Positions 35,434-47,135 of a DNA stretch of 64,000 bases are shown here, piece by piece. The stretch's first letter is position 1. Each line of letters begins with the position of its first letter. Source of the DNA: Mactra quadrangularis. Taxonomy: Eukaryota; Mollusca; Bivalvia; Venerida; Mactridae. Below the pieces are notes generated by a model. That model was not told the DNA's origin. It made no database searches and saw only the letters and a program-made list of their open reading frames with translations. The stretch covers positions 3,581,258 through 3,645,257 of the forward strand of contig CM046307.1 of NCBI GenBank assembly GCA_025267735.1, given 5' to 3'. Position numbers and translations under genes: made by a program.

Positions 35434-38430
35434 CATATTTTAATTCAAAATAAAACTTTTTTGCTTTTTGGGCATTTATTGTTTTAAAAAGATTTCAAAA
35501 TACAATAATATCATTCTAATCTCCTACTAGACTTCAGATTTAAGTCTCTGTTTATTGAAATAATCTTGAGAGTTGTCGAAAATAAATAGAAATAAGCAAC
35601 TTATCGTCTCAAATGTATTGAATATCCAGACGTTTGAATATCAATCGCTTTAAGTCTTATTAAAGCTAAATATTAGTCTCGTTTTTGCTGAGAAAAGAAA
35701 TCGTCTGCACTCAAACTGTTGTTTGCATATTTTACTCACGAGACTCGCGAAAACTAATGATAATTGTCTAAGTACACAGTTGATATTGATTTCAATAAAA
35801 AATCTCGATAAAATTAAGGCTAAAGTTTAGATTTATGTCTTTGTTTGCATTAAAATATTAAAATTAAAAAAAAAACTCTTTCATACTTTCACCAAGAGCA
35901 GTGTTTTATACATCAAAGTGTTCATTAAGAAACATACAATGTGATGCTTTAATTTATTCAATGTTAAAAGACATTAAGAAGTTTTTACAAACTAATTGAA
36001 CATTAAATAATTTATAGAACTTTATAGTTTATATTCCTATGAAGTTACTCCAATATTTTAAACCTATATAAATGTTAAAACAAAATTAAGACAAATGAAA
36101 AACATTTTGACAGATACACGTGTAAAAGGTTTTCATGACTCTTTTTCTACTTTCACTTTAGATTTTCAGTTGTCTTAGTTTTGTTTCAGCATTTTTTGAG
36201 GTTATAAATATTACAGGACGTTCATTGAAATAAGGTTCTGTAAAGGATTCAACGTAAAATTTTGTTGTAAGAAAACTTTAATGTAATTAAGTATTTTTAT
36301 TCATGCAACATTAATTCTGCAGATACATCTTTTGTTAAATATTTTTGTCGTAATTATAGACCAGCATCACTTTATGTTTTATGAGAAACATTTTGATATA
36401 AAAAAACAATACTGTTGGTGAAAATACGACAGATCTAGAGCTATTTCTTTTTTACTATCATTTTGGAAACCAAGACTTCACATGAACCTTAATATATCAT
36501 GTAAGGATAATAACATTCAGTTGACAAGATCACAATTGCTGATTTTACTTTACACATAAAATAAACCAAAAGAGCGGACCCTAAATCTGCCTTTTGCTTG
36601 TTGTATCTGATGCCACATGAACACGTTATTGTCAGATTAACGCTCAACATTTGTCTATTATAATATGATCTGATGATAATTAGGGGTTATTAAAAGAATT
36701 TACACTGACTATGTCAGATAGCCTTCATTCATTTTGTGGAGAAAATGATGACCTAATGTCTAAACGATTCACATAATGAATGCGTGTTGATCTTGCGACT
36801 AGTAGATAGCCTTCATATGACGCATCTATCGATTCTGTTTTTGTGAAGAAAATTGATGATCTTATTTTCGATGTTGGACGATAAATAGATAATTTCTTAG
36901 GATTCAAATAAAGAATGCTCATTGTACTTGCATCTTAAACCGCAACAGTCGTTCTACAATAGGCTCATTTCGTGCATTCACATTTTATCATAGGAAATGG
37001 AAGACATTGCAGCATTGACTATTATGATTTGTGATAAGTGTAAAAAAAACTTTCATTGTTTAGAGCAATTGTCTAGTAACTGTTCCATTTGCTCTATCTA
37101 CGTTTCATATAAGTGGTATTCGCATTTATTACGTACAATTTCTTACGCTATTAAGCCCAAAAGAAATCAAGACATATATATATATAGTAACATAAAACAC
37201 AATTTACAACCTTTGAAATATTTGCCGACAACATGGATGGGGAAAATCATCAACCATAAACTCGTCAATAGAAAAATTATCTCACTTGTTGAAATCCCAC
37301 TTGTTAGAGCAGGTTCATTCATAGGAAAAATTTAAACGGACCGAAAACAGCCACTTAGTTAAGATAAATAAAACGTATATACATTAAATATCACTAGAAC
37401 AAACAATTAATTATGATTATTTTCTCACCAGTTTATTAGTTAAGTTTAACAATGTATGCATTATACGACAAAAATGTTGTTTAGGCTTAACATTTATAAC
37501 AAAACGATAATTGCTTACTTAAATAACTCGACATTTAAAGTGATAAAGTACAGGACCGTAAGAAGTGGGGGCGGGGCGAGTTAACTATGAATGAGTCAAT
37601 GCAGTTTTAAATGATCATTATACAAATGTTCCCATTGCCAATCTACTTGTACTAGAATTCAATGGTACTTTTCTATGGCCTTATATTAACTTGATAAGTT
37701 GTAAACAAAGATTCCGAGAGGTTCACCAATCCTCATTTAATATCAAATAGAGGGAGGTTCCAAATTTATTTTGTTCTACGAGCCTGTAGTAAAATATAAA
37801 TGTTTCTTGTTAGATGTGACAATAGATTGACATATAAAATAACATGGTATTTATCCTTTCCATTGAATGTGACATCTAACATCTTGATCTGCAGTGTACA
37901 AAATGTCAACTTTCATGTTTTCTAATTAAACTTTGCGTTAATTGTTTGGACAAAATAGTGCATACAAGGGGTTGTGTATTTGTTGAATATTTTTAGTACC
38001 ATCTTTTATATAACTCGAAGTTTCGATCGGATTTTAACATATGCTGGACTTTGTTCGTAAGTTTTTACATCTTTCTGTTCTTTCTAATTCTAAATTTGTA
38101 TGTCCGTTTCTAACAAAGGGATTGCTTCACGTTTCAAAAACTACTTGTTTGTTTATAAATGTATTTATATAATTCGATCTAAGAGTAATCGCAGAGGCAT
38201 ATTGAAAAGCAATACTAAAAGTTATAATAATTACAAATTAACATCGATTGCTGTAATGAAATGATATAAACATTTTCAAATCAGTAAACGAAACCAACGT
38301 GCGCGTAAATTGTATCGTAACTGAAGCAGCCAACTAACTTAGTATTGAAAAAAACACTTTACCTCACATTTATGTCCCTTTTACATTTTGTATATAATTC
38401 ATAAAAGGACATTCGGTCTACTACTTATAA

Positions 38431-38565
38431 ACATGTTAACAATGTCACTAATCAGCAGTTTCCACTTCCTTACAGTGATGGTTAAATATAGTAATTACGA
38501 TCATTGTTGGAGTTCAGTTCCGTTAGGAAAACTCCCAGAGTATTAACCATTCATACTGGCGTCAT
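38431..38565 (+). repeat. Conserved core block in unit C
   Basis: The most diverged copy (cagcagttt for aacaacttc), yet ggttaaatatagtaattacg and tattaaccattcatactggc are unchanged from D. Confidence 0.65.
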
Positions 38566-39294
38566 TCAGTATTTTACCAATGATTCTTACAGGATTTGTA
38601 TGCCTTTCTTCGTATAAATTTCCAAAATAGCACTGTCTTTTTACATAATACAATCGTACCAAGACAACTCTTGAATGCTTGGATAAAATTGTTCGAATTA
38701 ATTTATAATGTTAATTAAATATTTTCATTGACCGCCATTATGTCTGCAGCTTCTCCTAGAACTGTCAGACTAATTTACTCAATACGTCGCGTTGACGCAT
38801 TTTAATTTTGAAATTGTATTTCTTTACCAATAATAAATTGAAATAACGTTTAGATTAAATAAAATCAAATTGACATTGCTTTGTGGAGTTATTTTACAAC
38901 AGCCAATGGTAAATGAAACGTAAAATATTTAATAATTAAAAGAATCAGCTTAAAGTTGATCAATATCGATTAATTAATACTTGTATCGCTCAAGTTGATT
39001 AAGAGAATGCCTGTTTGTTGTTTGCTGCGTGTACGCATGAGTCCAGATATTAGCTTCAGAAATATCAAAATTATTTGTTGAGAGAAGTAAACAAAATATA
39101 CATGTATTAAGTTACAAGTAAGCTGGGCTTATGCAAATATGTATACTGAATCTGAAGTGTAGGACTGGGACAAGGTCAAGCAATGTCGTGCTGTGTTTAG
39201 TGGTATGTATCATAACATATTACGATTAATATTGTATTCCAAGTATAACATTCATATCACTAACGACGTCATGTACCCTCACACTATTTTTGAA

Positions 39295-39453
39295 GGAATA
39301 TCCCAAGATGCTCTAATTGCAAAAGATATTGATAAAGAATAGTGAATGTGACTAGGTTTATAAAATTGCTTACGGAATATTCCAAGCTGCTCTGATTGCA
39401 AAGGAAATAGAAAAAGAATATTGTATGTGACCAGTATGATTAAAAAAGTTACT
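39295..39453 (+). repeat. 79-bp tandem duplication in unit C
   Basis: ggaatatcccaagatgctct at 39295 and ggaatattccaagctgctct at 39374, each followed by attgcaaa(a/g)ga and gaatgtgac or gtatgtgac. Units A and D have a single diverged counterpart, near 30800 and 44525. Confidence 0.75.
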
Positions 39454-42400
39454 GCGTGCGCTCATTGCTTGCGAATGATGATAAATACTAGCGTAATTAA
39501 ATGTAGGACATGTTGTTTTATCAACCCAACAAAATGCCTTTTTTATATCTTATATGATTTGTGTGTGTCTTCGGTATAATATATCTCACCACAATACTGT
39601 GATTATCATTAATCATGCAAAAACACGACTGTTATTTTTCATCTAAAACCTACTTGAATTTTCCTCGTTTATCAGAACAATGATTGACACAAAGAGGACA
39701 AAAACTATGTTCTATTTTTTTTTAAATTGAGCAACATTGCTTTGTCTATCTAATAGCTTGGTTGTAACTTCATAAATGATGAATGTATTTTTAATGTATT
39801 TGTAAACATGGACTAGAAAATGTGCTGTCAACACAACTTTTCTAGAAGAGGTCCACATGGAAGATTGGGTTTATGTAAATGTTTAGCCTCATTAAAAATC
39901 TTTATTATTATATCGCGAACTATTTCTTAGCTATATGTTTATACAACATGGTCATTGTTTAGTTCGCTTCAATTTCTGACATTTTGTGTTGTTTTTATTC
40001 TGATATAACTCGAAGAAAACTCTAACTTAAGAATAATCCAATGCTACTCAGGAAATTACCCTAATGATATTATTCTTTGTGGAAAAGCATTTGTGTTTAT
40101 TTTTAATCAACGAAATGACGTTTGTATTATTTTTGAACGCGAAAAAAAGCTCCTAAAAACAATGTACAACAATTGATTTGGTTTGAAAATTGGTAAAAAC
40201 AATGTAATCCGCTAGTCTTAATTAGACGACAAGTTAAATAAAACATATATTATTTACATTGATAAAAAAAACCTGATATTTTCAGTGCTTATTCCACTAA
40301 GTGCAAATATCTCAAAATGGTAACTTTGCATTTCTTTTTGTAGAGAATGCTTATATTCTTTTTATATTGCATTTATGCCAACAACCAATTGCTTATGAAA
40401 TTTTGAAATTTATTGTTCAGTTGAAGTGCTCCAATAGTATTATTTGATGTTCAATGTTTTCTCTACAAGGCACCATTGTAATTATTATTTATTAAGATTA
40501 ACACACACAAAAAATTATTTATTTTCTTAACACTAAAATACCATTTGTTAAAAACAAAGTTTTAAAAATATAAAAATTCCCTAATGTTCCCTCATGTTTA
40601 CCAGAAGAATAAAACATTTGACGAGCGTTGCTATTAAAAACTGCCAAACTGCCTCATTATTTAGTTGAATGTTACAATTATCTAAGAAATCAGATCTGTT
40701 AGTCTATTTTCAAGAACTGACGAATGCAATTTATCATTTGGTATTTAGTGCAAATTTTACTAGTATGCAATTACAACATAATTGAAATAAGGTAATTATT
40801 AAAAGCTGTACATTACTTAAAAATATCAATTTGATAACAGTACGAAACTCTATCCAATTTTCTTACCAAAGCGACCATTCCATATGTCTAAACTCAAAAA
40901 GACAATGCTATATAATGATAAAAACGTGACAACTTCAACATGCTTCTTGTAAATCTCCATATAAATGCAAATTTTACTGGTGCTTTCCGTTTGTCCATCA
41001 AAGTAAAATGTAATCGATGATAATCTTAAAAAACAGTTTATTAATTTTAATTCGAATAAAAATGTATTGCTATGGGAACATTTATTATTTTGAAAATAAA
41101 AAACCAGTAAATACAATAATGACATTCTTCTTTCCTTCTAGACATCAGATTTAAATCTCAATTTAAGACAGTAATCTTGAGAATTGTCGAAAATAAATAG
41201 ACGTAACTAACTTATTGTCTCAAATGTATTGAATATCCAGACGTTTAAATATCAATCGCTATAGTCTTATTAAAGCTTAATATTTGACCTGTTTAAGCTG
41301 AGACAATCCATTGTCTGCACCAACATTGTTATTTGCACATTTTACTAACGAGACTCTCGAAAACTAATGACAATTGTTCCAGTACAGTTTATATTGATTT
41401 CATTGCAATCAGAATAGAAATAATACATCATTAAAGGTGCATTTATTCAGTTGACAAGTTCATGTGCTGATTTTTCTCCTAATACAAAATAACCAGAGGA
41501 AACGGAGCATTGAAGATAATTCAGACGTTTTGCTGGATGTATTTGAAGCCACTAGTACACGTTGTTGTCGGATAAACGCTCAGAATTCTTTAACCTTCTG
41601 CATAATTTGATAATTATGGTCATTATCCTGACAATGTCGGCTGCTCTTGATATGAAGCATCTATTGATAAATTCATTTTATTGGTACAATAATGCTGACG
41701 TTATTTTTACAATGTTGGTGGAAAAATTGCTCACGTCGGTACGATGAAATGTGAATAATAAATACACTTCTACAGATGTTTGTTTTGGGTATTACGAGAA
41801 AATCGACGACATCGAAGCATAGTCTGTTATTTTCATAGAGCTTAGAAATGTGTCTAAATAACTAAATCATTTGACCTAACAATGTTTTACATTTAGAACC
41901 TAATTCTCTGAAATATATGAGCGTGGGGGGTCAGGAAAAACAAATCTTCAGCCAGAGCACTTCCTTAGAATATATTACCCCCTGTTAGAACTGCTTTATT
42001 TACAAGAAAACAAAATAACGAGGGAGAATGGATGAGAAAAGCCACTGTATTAAGATACATTAGGCTATTTGTATTAAATATCATAAGACCAAACAATTAG
42101 TTACTATCATTAAATTCTCATTAAATAATTAGTTGACTTAATTTACTGTTGTTAAATGCTTAGACAATGAATACATTATATAACACGTCGTAGTTGTTCA
42201 AGTCTAACATTTTAAACTAAATGTTTTTATTGTAGATAATTAACTCGACATTTAAACCGATAATGTACAGTGTCGCAGAAAGTTGTTGTGTGTTGATTAT
42301 GATTGAAGGAAAGGAGTTATTTCAAATTGAAAATGTTTCTTACGAGCCTTAGTACAATCTAAATGTTACTTGTTAAATGTTACAATAAATTGACTCATAA

Positions 42401-42644
42401 AAATGACATTAAATATATCCTTCCCATTTAACATGACATCTAAGATCTTTATATACTGTTCGATAATGTCAACCACTTTGATTTTCTGTTTATCTTTGTG
42501 CTAACTGCTACGAGAAAATAGTTCACTAATATAGTTTGTGTATTGTGTCGTTAGTACGCATGCGTATTTTCTATAACGCAAATATGGGTTTGGATTTTAA
42601 ATAATAGTTGGTAAGTGTTCGGTTTGTAAAACATTACTTTTACA

Positions 42645-43260
42645 CTTTTTCGGCGCAGCTGTCTAAGCCAACTTTTGACCTATATTTCAACCAATACAAT
42701 TTGCTCCACCATAGCTGTTTGTCCAATGAAAATCCTTTACGGTATAAAGAAATGGATAAAACACATGACACCATTGGCTATTTGTGATAAACTGGTGCGT
42801 AGCATGTACAGTAGCTGCTGACTATTTGCTGTGTATAATGAGTGACTCACTATGCTAATCGATCACACGTTCGCCGTGGTACGCCCCTTGCGGTATAACT
42901 AAACTGCGAATATGACTCAGCGCACGCTCGGAATGGGCTTTCATTTTGTCATATGTAGGCGGCCATTGAGCGTTTCTATTAACTTGTTTTATGTTCGCAA
43001 GAAAAGTAACATAAATTGTTTGGTCATTCTAGAAAGAAGTGATTTTTAATCAAAAATCAATGGCATTGTTATTAAAGATGTTTTTAATTTTAGAATCGGA
43101 CATATTTTCCAAATTGACAAATCAGCGAAGTTGCAATATATTCAGACAAAAATTGTCAGTTGAGGCTGAATTGCAATTTCGGACAAACTTCATTTGACCT
43201 ATAGTTAATACATGTACGCCGTGCATGACCAACATTTATACTTCAAACCGTTGAAAATGA
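42645..43260. mobile_element. Insertion in unit D, less AT-rich, origin unknown
   Basis: Unit D matches A up to about 42640 and again from about 43610, but the interval is ~0.97 kb against ~0.36 kb in A. The extra part has more G+C (ttcgccgtggtacgcccctt, gcgcacgctcgg) and is bounded by direct repeats tttgacctata at 42674-42684 and 43193-43203. No coding motif. It could be a solo terminal repeat or a MITE. Confidence 0.5.
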
Positions 43261-43726
43261 ACCCAGCAGAGTGCCGAATATCTTTTTAAAGATGTTTCTT
43301 GTTAAATTCTAAGTTATATTGATGAGTCTTGTTATAATCAACATAGCAAATGAGCTTTCTGAAATATAAATATCGAACTATACCTATTTGTTACGATGTG
43401 ATTCAAATCATTCACACTTGCCCATCTGAAACAACGTACCATGTTTTCTCCGAATGATACATCTATATTCATGCAATACGAACATAATTCATCTAAGACT
43501 TGTATTGGACGACAATACTTAAAATAATAACTAAAAAACAACACCAACCCCTGATAATATATAAATCATATAATATACATATTTTAGTCCGTACATGAAA
43601 CCTACATTGTTAGTCTTATCTTTACCTTCCAGCGTACAAGTTATTCAATGTAAATTACCTCATATCATTGTTCCTTATACAATTTGTATAGAATTCATAC
43701 AAGGACACTTAGTCTCCTTCTTTCAG

Positions 43727-43860
43727 ACATGATAACAATGTCACTAATAAACAACTTCCACTTCCTAACAGTGATGGTTAAATATAGTAATTACGATCAT
43801 TGTTGGAGTTCAGTTCCGGTAGAAAACCCCGGGAGTATTAACCATTCATACTGGCGTCTT
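43727..43860 (+). repeat. Conserved core block in unit D
   Basis: Here the short frame reads through (43684-43878, 64 codons). A tttcag precedes it, as at A and B. It could be an exon remnant, but the frame is broken in A and B. Confidence 0.65.
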
Positions 43861-46081
43861 TTAGCAAGACTTTTATAAATGGTTCTTATATATAACGCTG
43901 ATGGTCTTAGAATGTATATATTTCCGAAATTACATCGCTTCTTAATACATTGTAGTTTACAATCGTATCTAGCTAGACAATTCTTTAACGCTTAGATAAC
44001 AATTTTGTATTAATTTAAATATTTGTATTTACCGCCATTATGTCTGCAACTTCTACTAGACTCGTCTGTCCAATTTACATAATACGTCTCATTGACGCAA
44101 TTTAATTCAGAAAATTGTATTTGATGGGAATAAATTCAAATAAAAGTTTAATCAATTTAAATCAAAACGATTTTTCCAATTGTCTTGCAAACACCAATCG
44201 TAATAAAAATGATCATACTCTAAGGGCGTAGAATTTAAACTTTTCATCATAAGATGACAGCGTGTGATTAAATGTCTTTGTTTCTCAATCGCTGTTGATG
44301 ATTAAAATATGTATGAGAAAAGTTAATAATTCTTCCAGTTACGAGTAAATAGGGTCCAGCTTGATGTTTGTTGAATCATCATTAGAATGAATCTAACAAG
44401 GTCTAGCAAACTCATGCGATAATTTCCTGTATGCTCAATTACATGTTCCGTTAGAAATTGTAGTTCGTATTATACGTTCAAATGGTGATCGAAAAAAATC
44501 TAGTATCATGAAGTTTCTGTCGAAAAACTACAAGTTGCTCTGAATGTACAAAAAGACTGGATGTATGACCCCGTTGAGTAAAATTGCATGCGATTAATAC
44601 AAACGATGCCATTGAAATGGAATGTTGGACAACTTGTTGTATCAACCCATACAATGATGTTTTATATTCAATATTATATTTTTTTTCTTCAGTTTAAATA
44701 TCTCACCACACTTCTGTGAGTATCATTAATCATGCAAAAACACGATTGTTAATTTTTATTTTGAAACTGACTTGAATTAGTTTCGTTTATCAGAATAAAA
44801 ATTGACACAAAATTTCTCTATTTCAACAACATAACTGTGTCTATCTGATAGTTTTTATATCTTCATAAATGATGAATGCGTTTTAATAACCAAATTTGTA
44901 TTACATTAGCAGCTTGTTCAGAACATGTCCTGTCGACACATCTGCTCTGTTAATGCAAAATATTACAACTGCTATGGATAGTAAAGCATTTGTATTCATA
45001 CGACATAATCATTCTTTATTTCTGTCCAATTTCTATCATACTTTTGATTGTTTCTTTTTCTGGTAAAAAACGATGAATGACTTTACGAAAAATAATCCGA
45101 AGTAACACAGGAAATTACACTAATGGCGTTACTCTTTGTGGTAATGACGTAAATTTGCATTGTTGTTTATTTTTAATCAACGAATGGACGTTTGTATTAT
45201 GTTTTAATACAAGACATTCCATACAAAAATAAGATAACAATACATGGTAATTGATTTGGAATTAAAGATGAATAGAATCTTGAAGCAATATAATCCTATA
45301 GTATTAGTTAGACGCCAAGTTAGATAAAAGATTGTTTACATTAAGAGAAAGTCTATGACATTTGAGTTTTTAAATGGTTATTTAAGTTTGTGTTGAAATT
45401 TCAAAATGGTCAACATGCATTATAGAGAAGGCTCCAATACTTTAAATATTGCGATGTTCAATATTTTATATGATTAAATAATATGCCATCGACCGATTGC
45501 ATAAGCAATCTTGTAATCTATTGTACCATTATTGTGCTCCAATTACCACATATTACTTGATGTTCAACGGTGTCTACTTGAGGCACCTTTTATAATTATT
45601 GCTCATCGTCATGAAGATTGGCATATTACATAAATTTATTTATACCTTTTCTACATAAATACAATTGGTAAAGGTTTTGTACGTCCAGTCATTTAAGTAC
45701 TTTTTAGTCATTGTACAGTATGACTGACATTCGTAGGACTGATTTTTGTAAATACCATACTTATTCAAATTACCTGTCACTTGTATAACATTCGAAGCAA
45801 ATTTCCGATATTAAACAACTTCAGTGCGTACGTTTATATGTTTTATTTTCCCAGATGAATAAAACATAAGACGATCGTTGCTATTAAATGCTGCCAAACT
45901 GCCTCATTATTTTGTTGAATGCTTCAATTATTTAGGGAATCAAATCTGTCAGTCTGTTTTCTAGACCTGACGAATGTAATTAATCATTTGGTATTTGGAG
46001 CAGATTTTACTAGTATGCAATTACAAGATGTTTAAAATAAGGTAATCAATAACAGCTCTACATTTTATGCATGAAACTTAG

Positions 46082-46355
46082 ACAGAAGTTCTCACTGTTT
46101 TCAAATGTTTATCATAAAACCTTGCCTATATGCAAGAGTCAATAGATTTCCCAACGGCAGATTTTGACGTCGCTAAGCCCCACGGAATTAATCAAGTATG
46201 CCGTATAAGACTGTTTGCATAATGCACATGCATGTATAATCTGTTTACTAGACCATCATATATGCTTAGAGTTATATTGAAGGACGGTTGTAAGTTTTGC
46301 CTTAAGTAATAAATCAAACGATTCTATTCACATTTATACAAATTAATGCCTTGTT
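46082..46355. other. Spacer after the array
   Basis: AT-rich, nothing recognised. Confidence 0.45.
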
Positions 46356-46369
46356 ATATTCAGTTTAAA

Positions 46370-46658
46370 ACCCGGGTCGATAGCGCAGTTTGTAGCGCGT
46401 CGGGATTCGGAATCTCGTGTCCCGAAGGGGGGGTACGAGTTCGAATCCCACCCGGGGAGGTTATACTTTTCCATGAAAATTAGACTATAATGTCAATTTT
46501 TCTCCATTGATTTGATAATATGGAGAAGTTTTCGGCCTTGTGGAAGAGTAAGTGAGTAATGGTTATAGACAAGGGTCTAGGCAAACAGGGATAGGTGCGC
46601 TGGACGCCGTAAAATGACCTAAAATGTGTTAAAACGGCGTTAAATCCAATTAAAAAAA
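46370..46658 (+). mobile_element. tRNA-derived SINE, full length, best-preserved copy
   Basis: The head 46371-46457 folds like a class II tRNA: acceptor CCCGGGT with ACCCGGG, A box tagcgcagtttgtagcgcg, anticodon stem CGGGA/TCTCG with loop TTCGGAA, variable arm CCC-gaag-GGG, and B box gttcgaatcc. The body has ggagaagttttcggccttg and ggttatagacaagg. The tail hairpin is cgccgt...acggcg, and the element ends in an A run. The target-site duplication atattc(a/t)gtttaaa is at 46356-46369 and 46659-46672. It shares its head with the copies at 3.8 and 13.5 kb. Confidence 0.9.
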
Positions 46659-47007
46659 ATATTCTGTTTAAATTTATTTGTATAATAAGACTGTATTGAT
46701 AACAAGTTAAGAAATAACATTTTAACTAATTTGTTAAAGGATCTGGTTGTTTATTTTGTGTTTGTCAGTCTGTTTTATTTAAAGCAACTTCTTAAGCAAT
46801 TCATATGTATCTTGATAAATTCAAAAAGAAATGCCTTGCTTAACATTGCGCAACGTGATCACGATCAGATCGACCGAGAAAGTAGTTTAAAGATGAAATA
46901 TATGTTCTCATTATTTACTTAACAATAGTTTGAGAAAGGAGCATTGCAATTGTAACCTTCAAATTGGTATTCGAACGTAGACACATATGAAAAGAACACA
47001 ACAAGTT

Positions 47008-47135
47008 AATTAATACCTTCATTGATAGATATGCTTTAACAGTAAACATATATTGTCATTCCAGGCAATGTGTCTATCTTAATAGTCACTTAAAAGTAAT
47101 TAGGCGTCACATACAATATAATCAATATTTGTTAA
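47008..47135 (+). repeat. Duplicated segment, left copy
   Basis: Shares taattaggcgtcacataca, atataatcaatatt and tgtcattcc..g.caatg.gtctatctt with 49770-49901. Confidence 0.75.

Larger units (their letters stand above)
35434..41040 (+). repeat. Array unit C, older and longer
   Basis: The start (to about 35690) is close to B; the remainder is diverged but co-linear. It is expanded between the first landmark and the conserved core (2.8 kb versus 2.0 kb in A) and carries a local 79-bp tandem duplication. A 112-codon open frame at 36997-37335 with CxxC pairs is not kept in the other units and is not called as a gene. Confidence 0.75.
27751..46081 (+). repeat. Tandem array of four large units (A-D)
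   Basis: Head-to-tail units start at about 27751 (A), 32036 (B), 35434 (C) and 41041 (D). Common landmarks are caaatgtattgaatatcc (27930, 32211, 35609, 41221), taacaatgtcactaat (29930, 34221, 38437, 43733) and acttctactag (30246, 34538, near 38751, 44050). A and B are nearly identical over long runs; C and D align throughout but are clearly older. Unit sizes are 4.29, 3.40, 5.61 and ~5.04 kb; the differences come from insertions and deletions. No open frame is kept across all units, so the array looks non-coding. Read outward, the array ends near 46.08 kb, and a diverged remnant lies at 53.8-55.3 kb. Confidence 0.85.
41041..46081 (+). repeat. Array unit D, older, with an insertion
   Basis: Aligns to C over its right part, for example tgccaaactgcctcattatt at 45891 and 40643, and to A and C over the core. 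It contains extra sequence of about 0.6 kb at 42645-43260. Confidence 0.75.

Noticed and set aside
36997..37335. 112-codon open frame with CxxC pairs (ICDKCKKN, NCSICSIY), zinc-finger-like
   Set aside because: The frame is not kept in array units A, B or D, composition is that of the surrounding AT-rich repeat, and there is no second zinc-binding pattern of a known family.
46371..46457. Possible functional tRNA gene with anticodon CGG
   Set aside because: It is the head of a full SINE. A long variable arm together with a Pro-type anticodon is not a normal tRNA.
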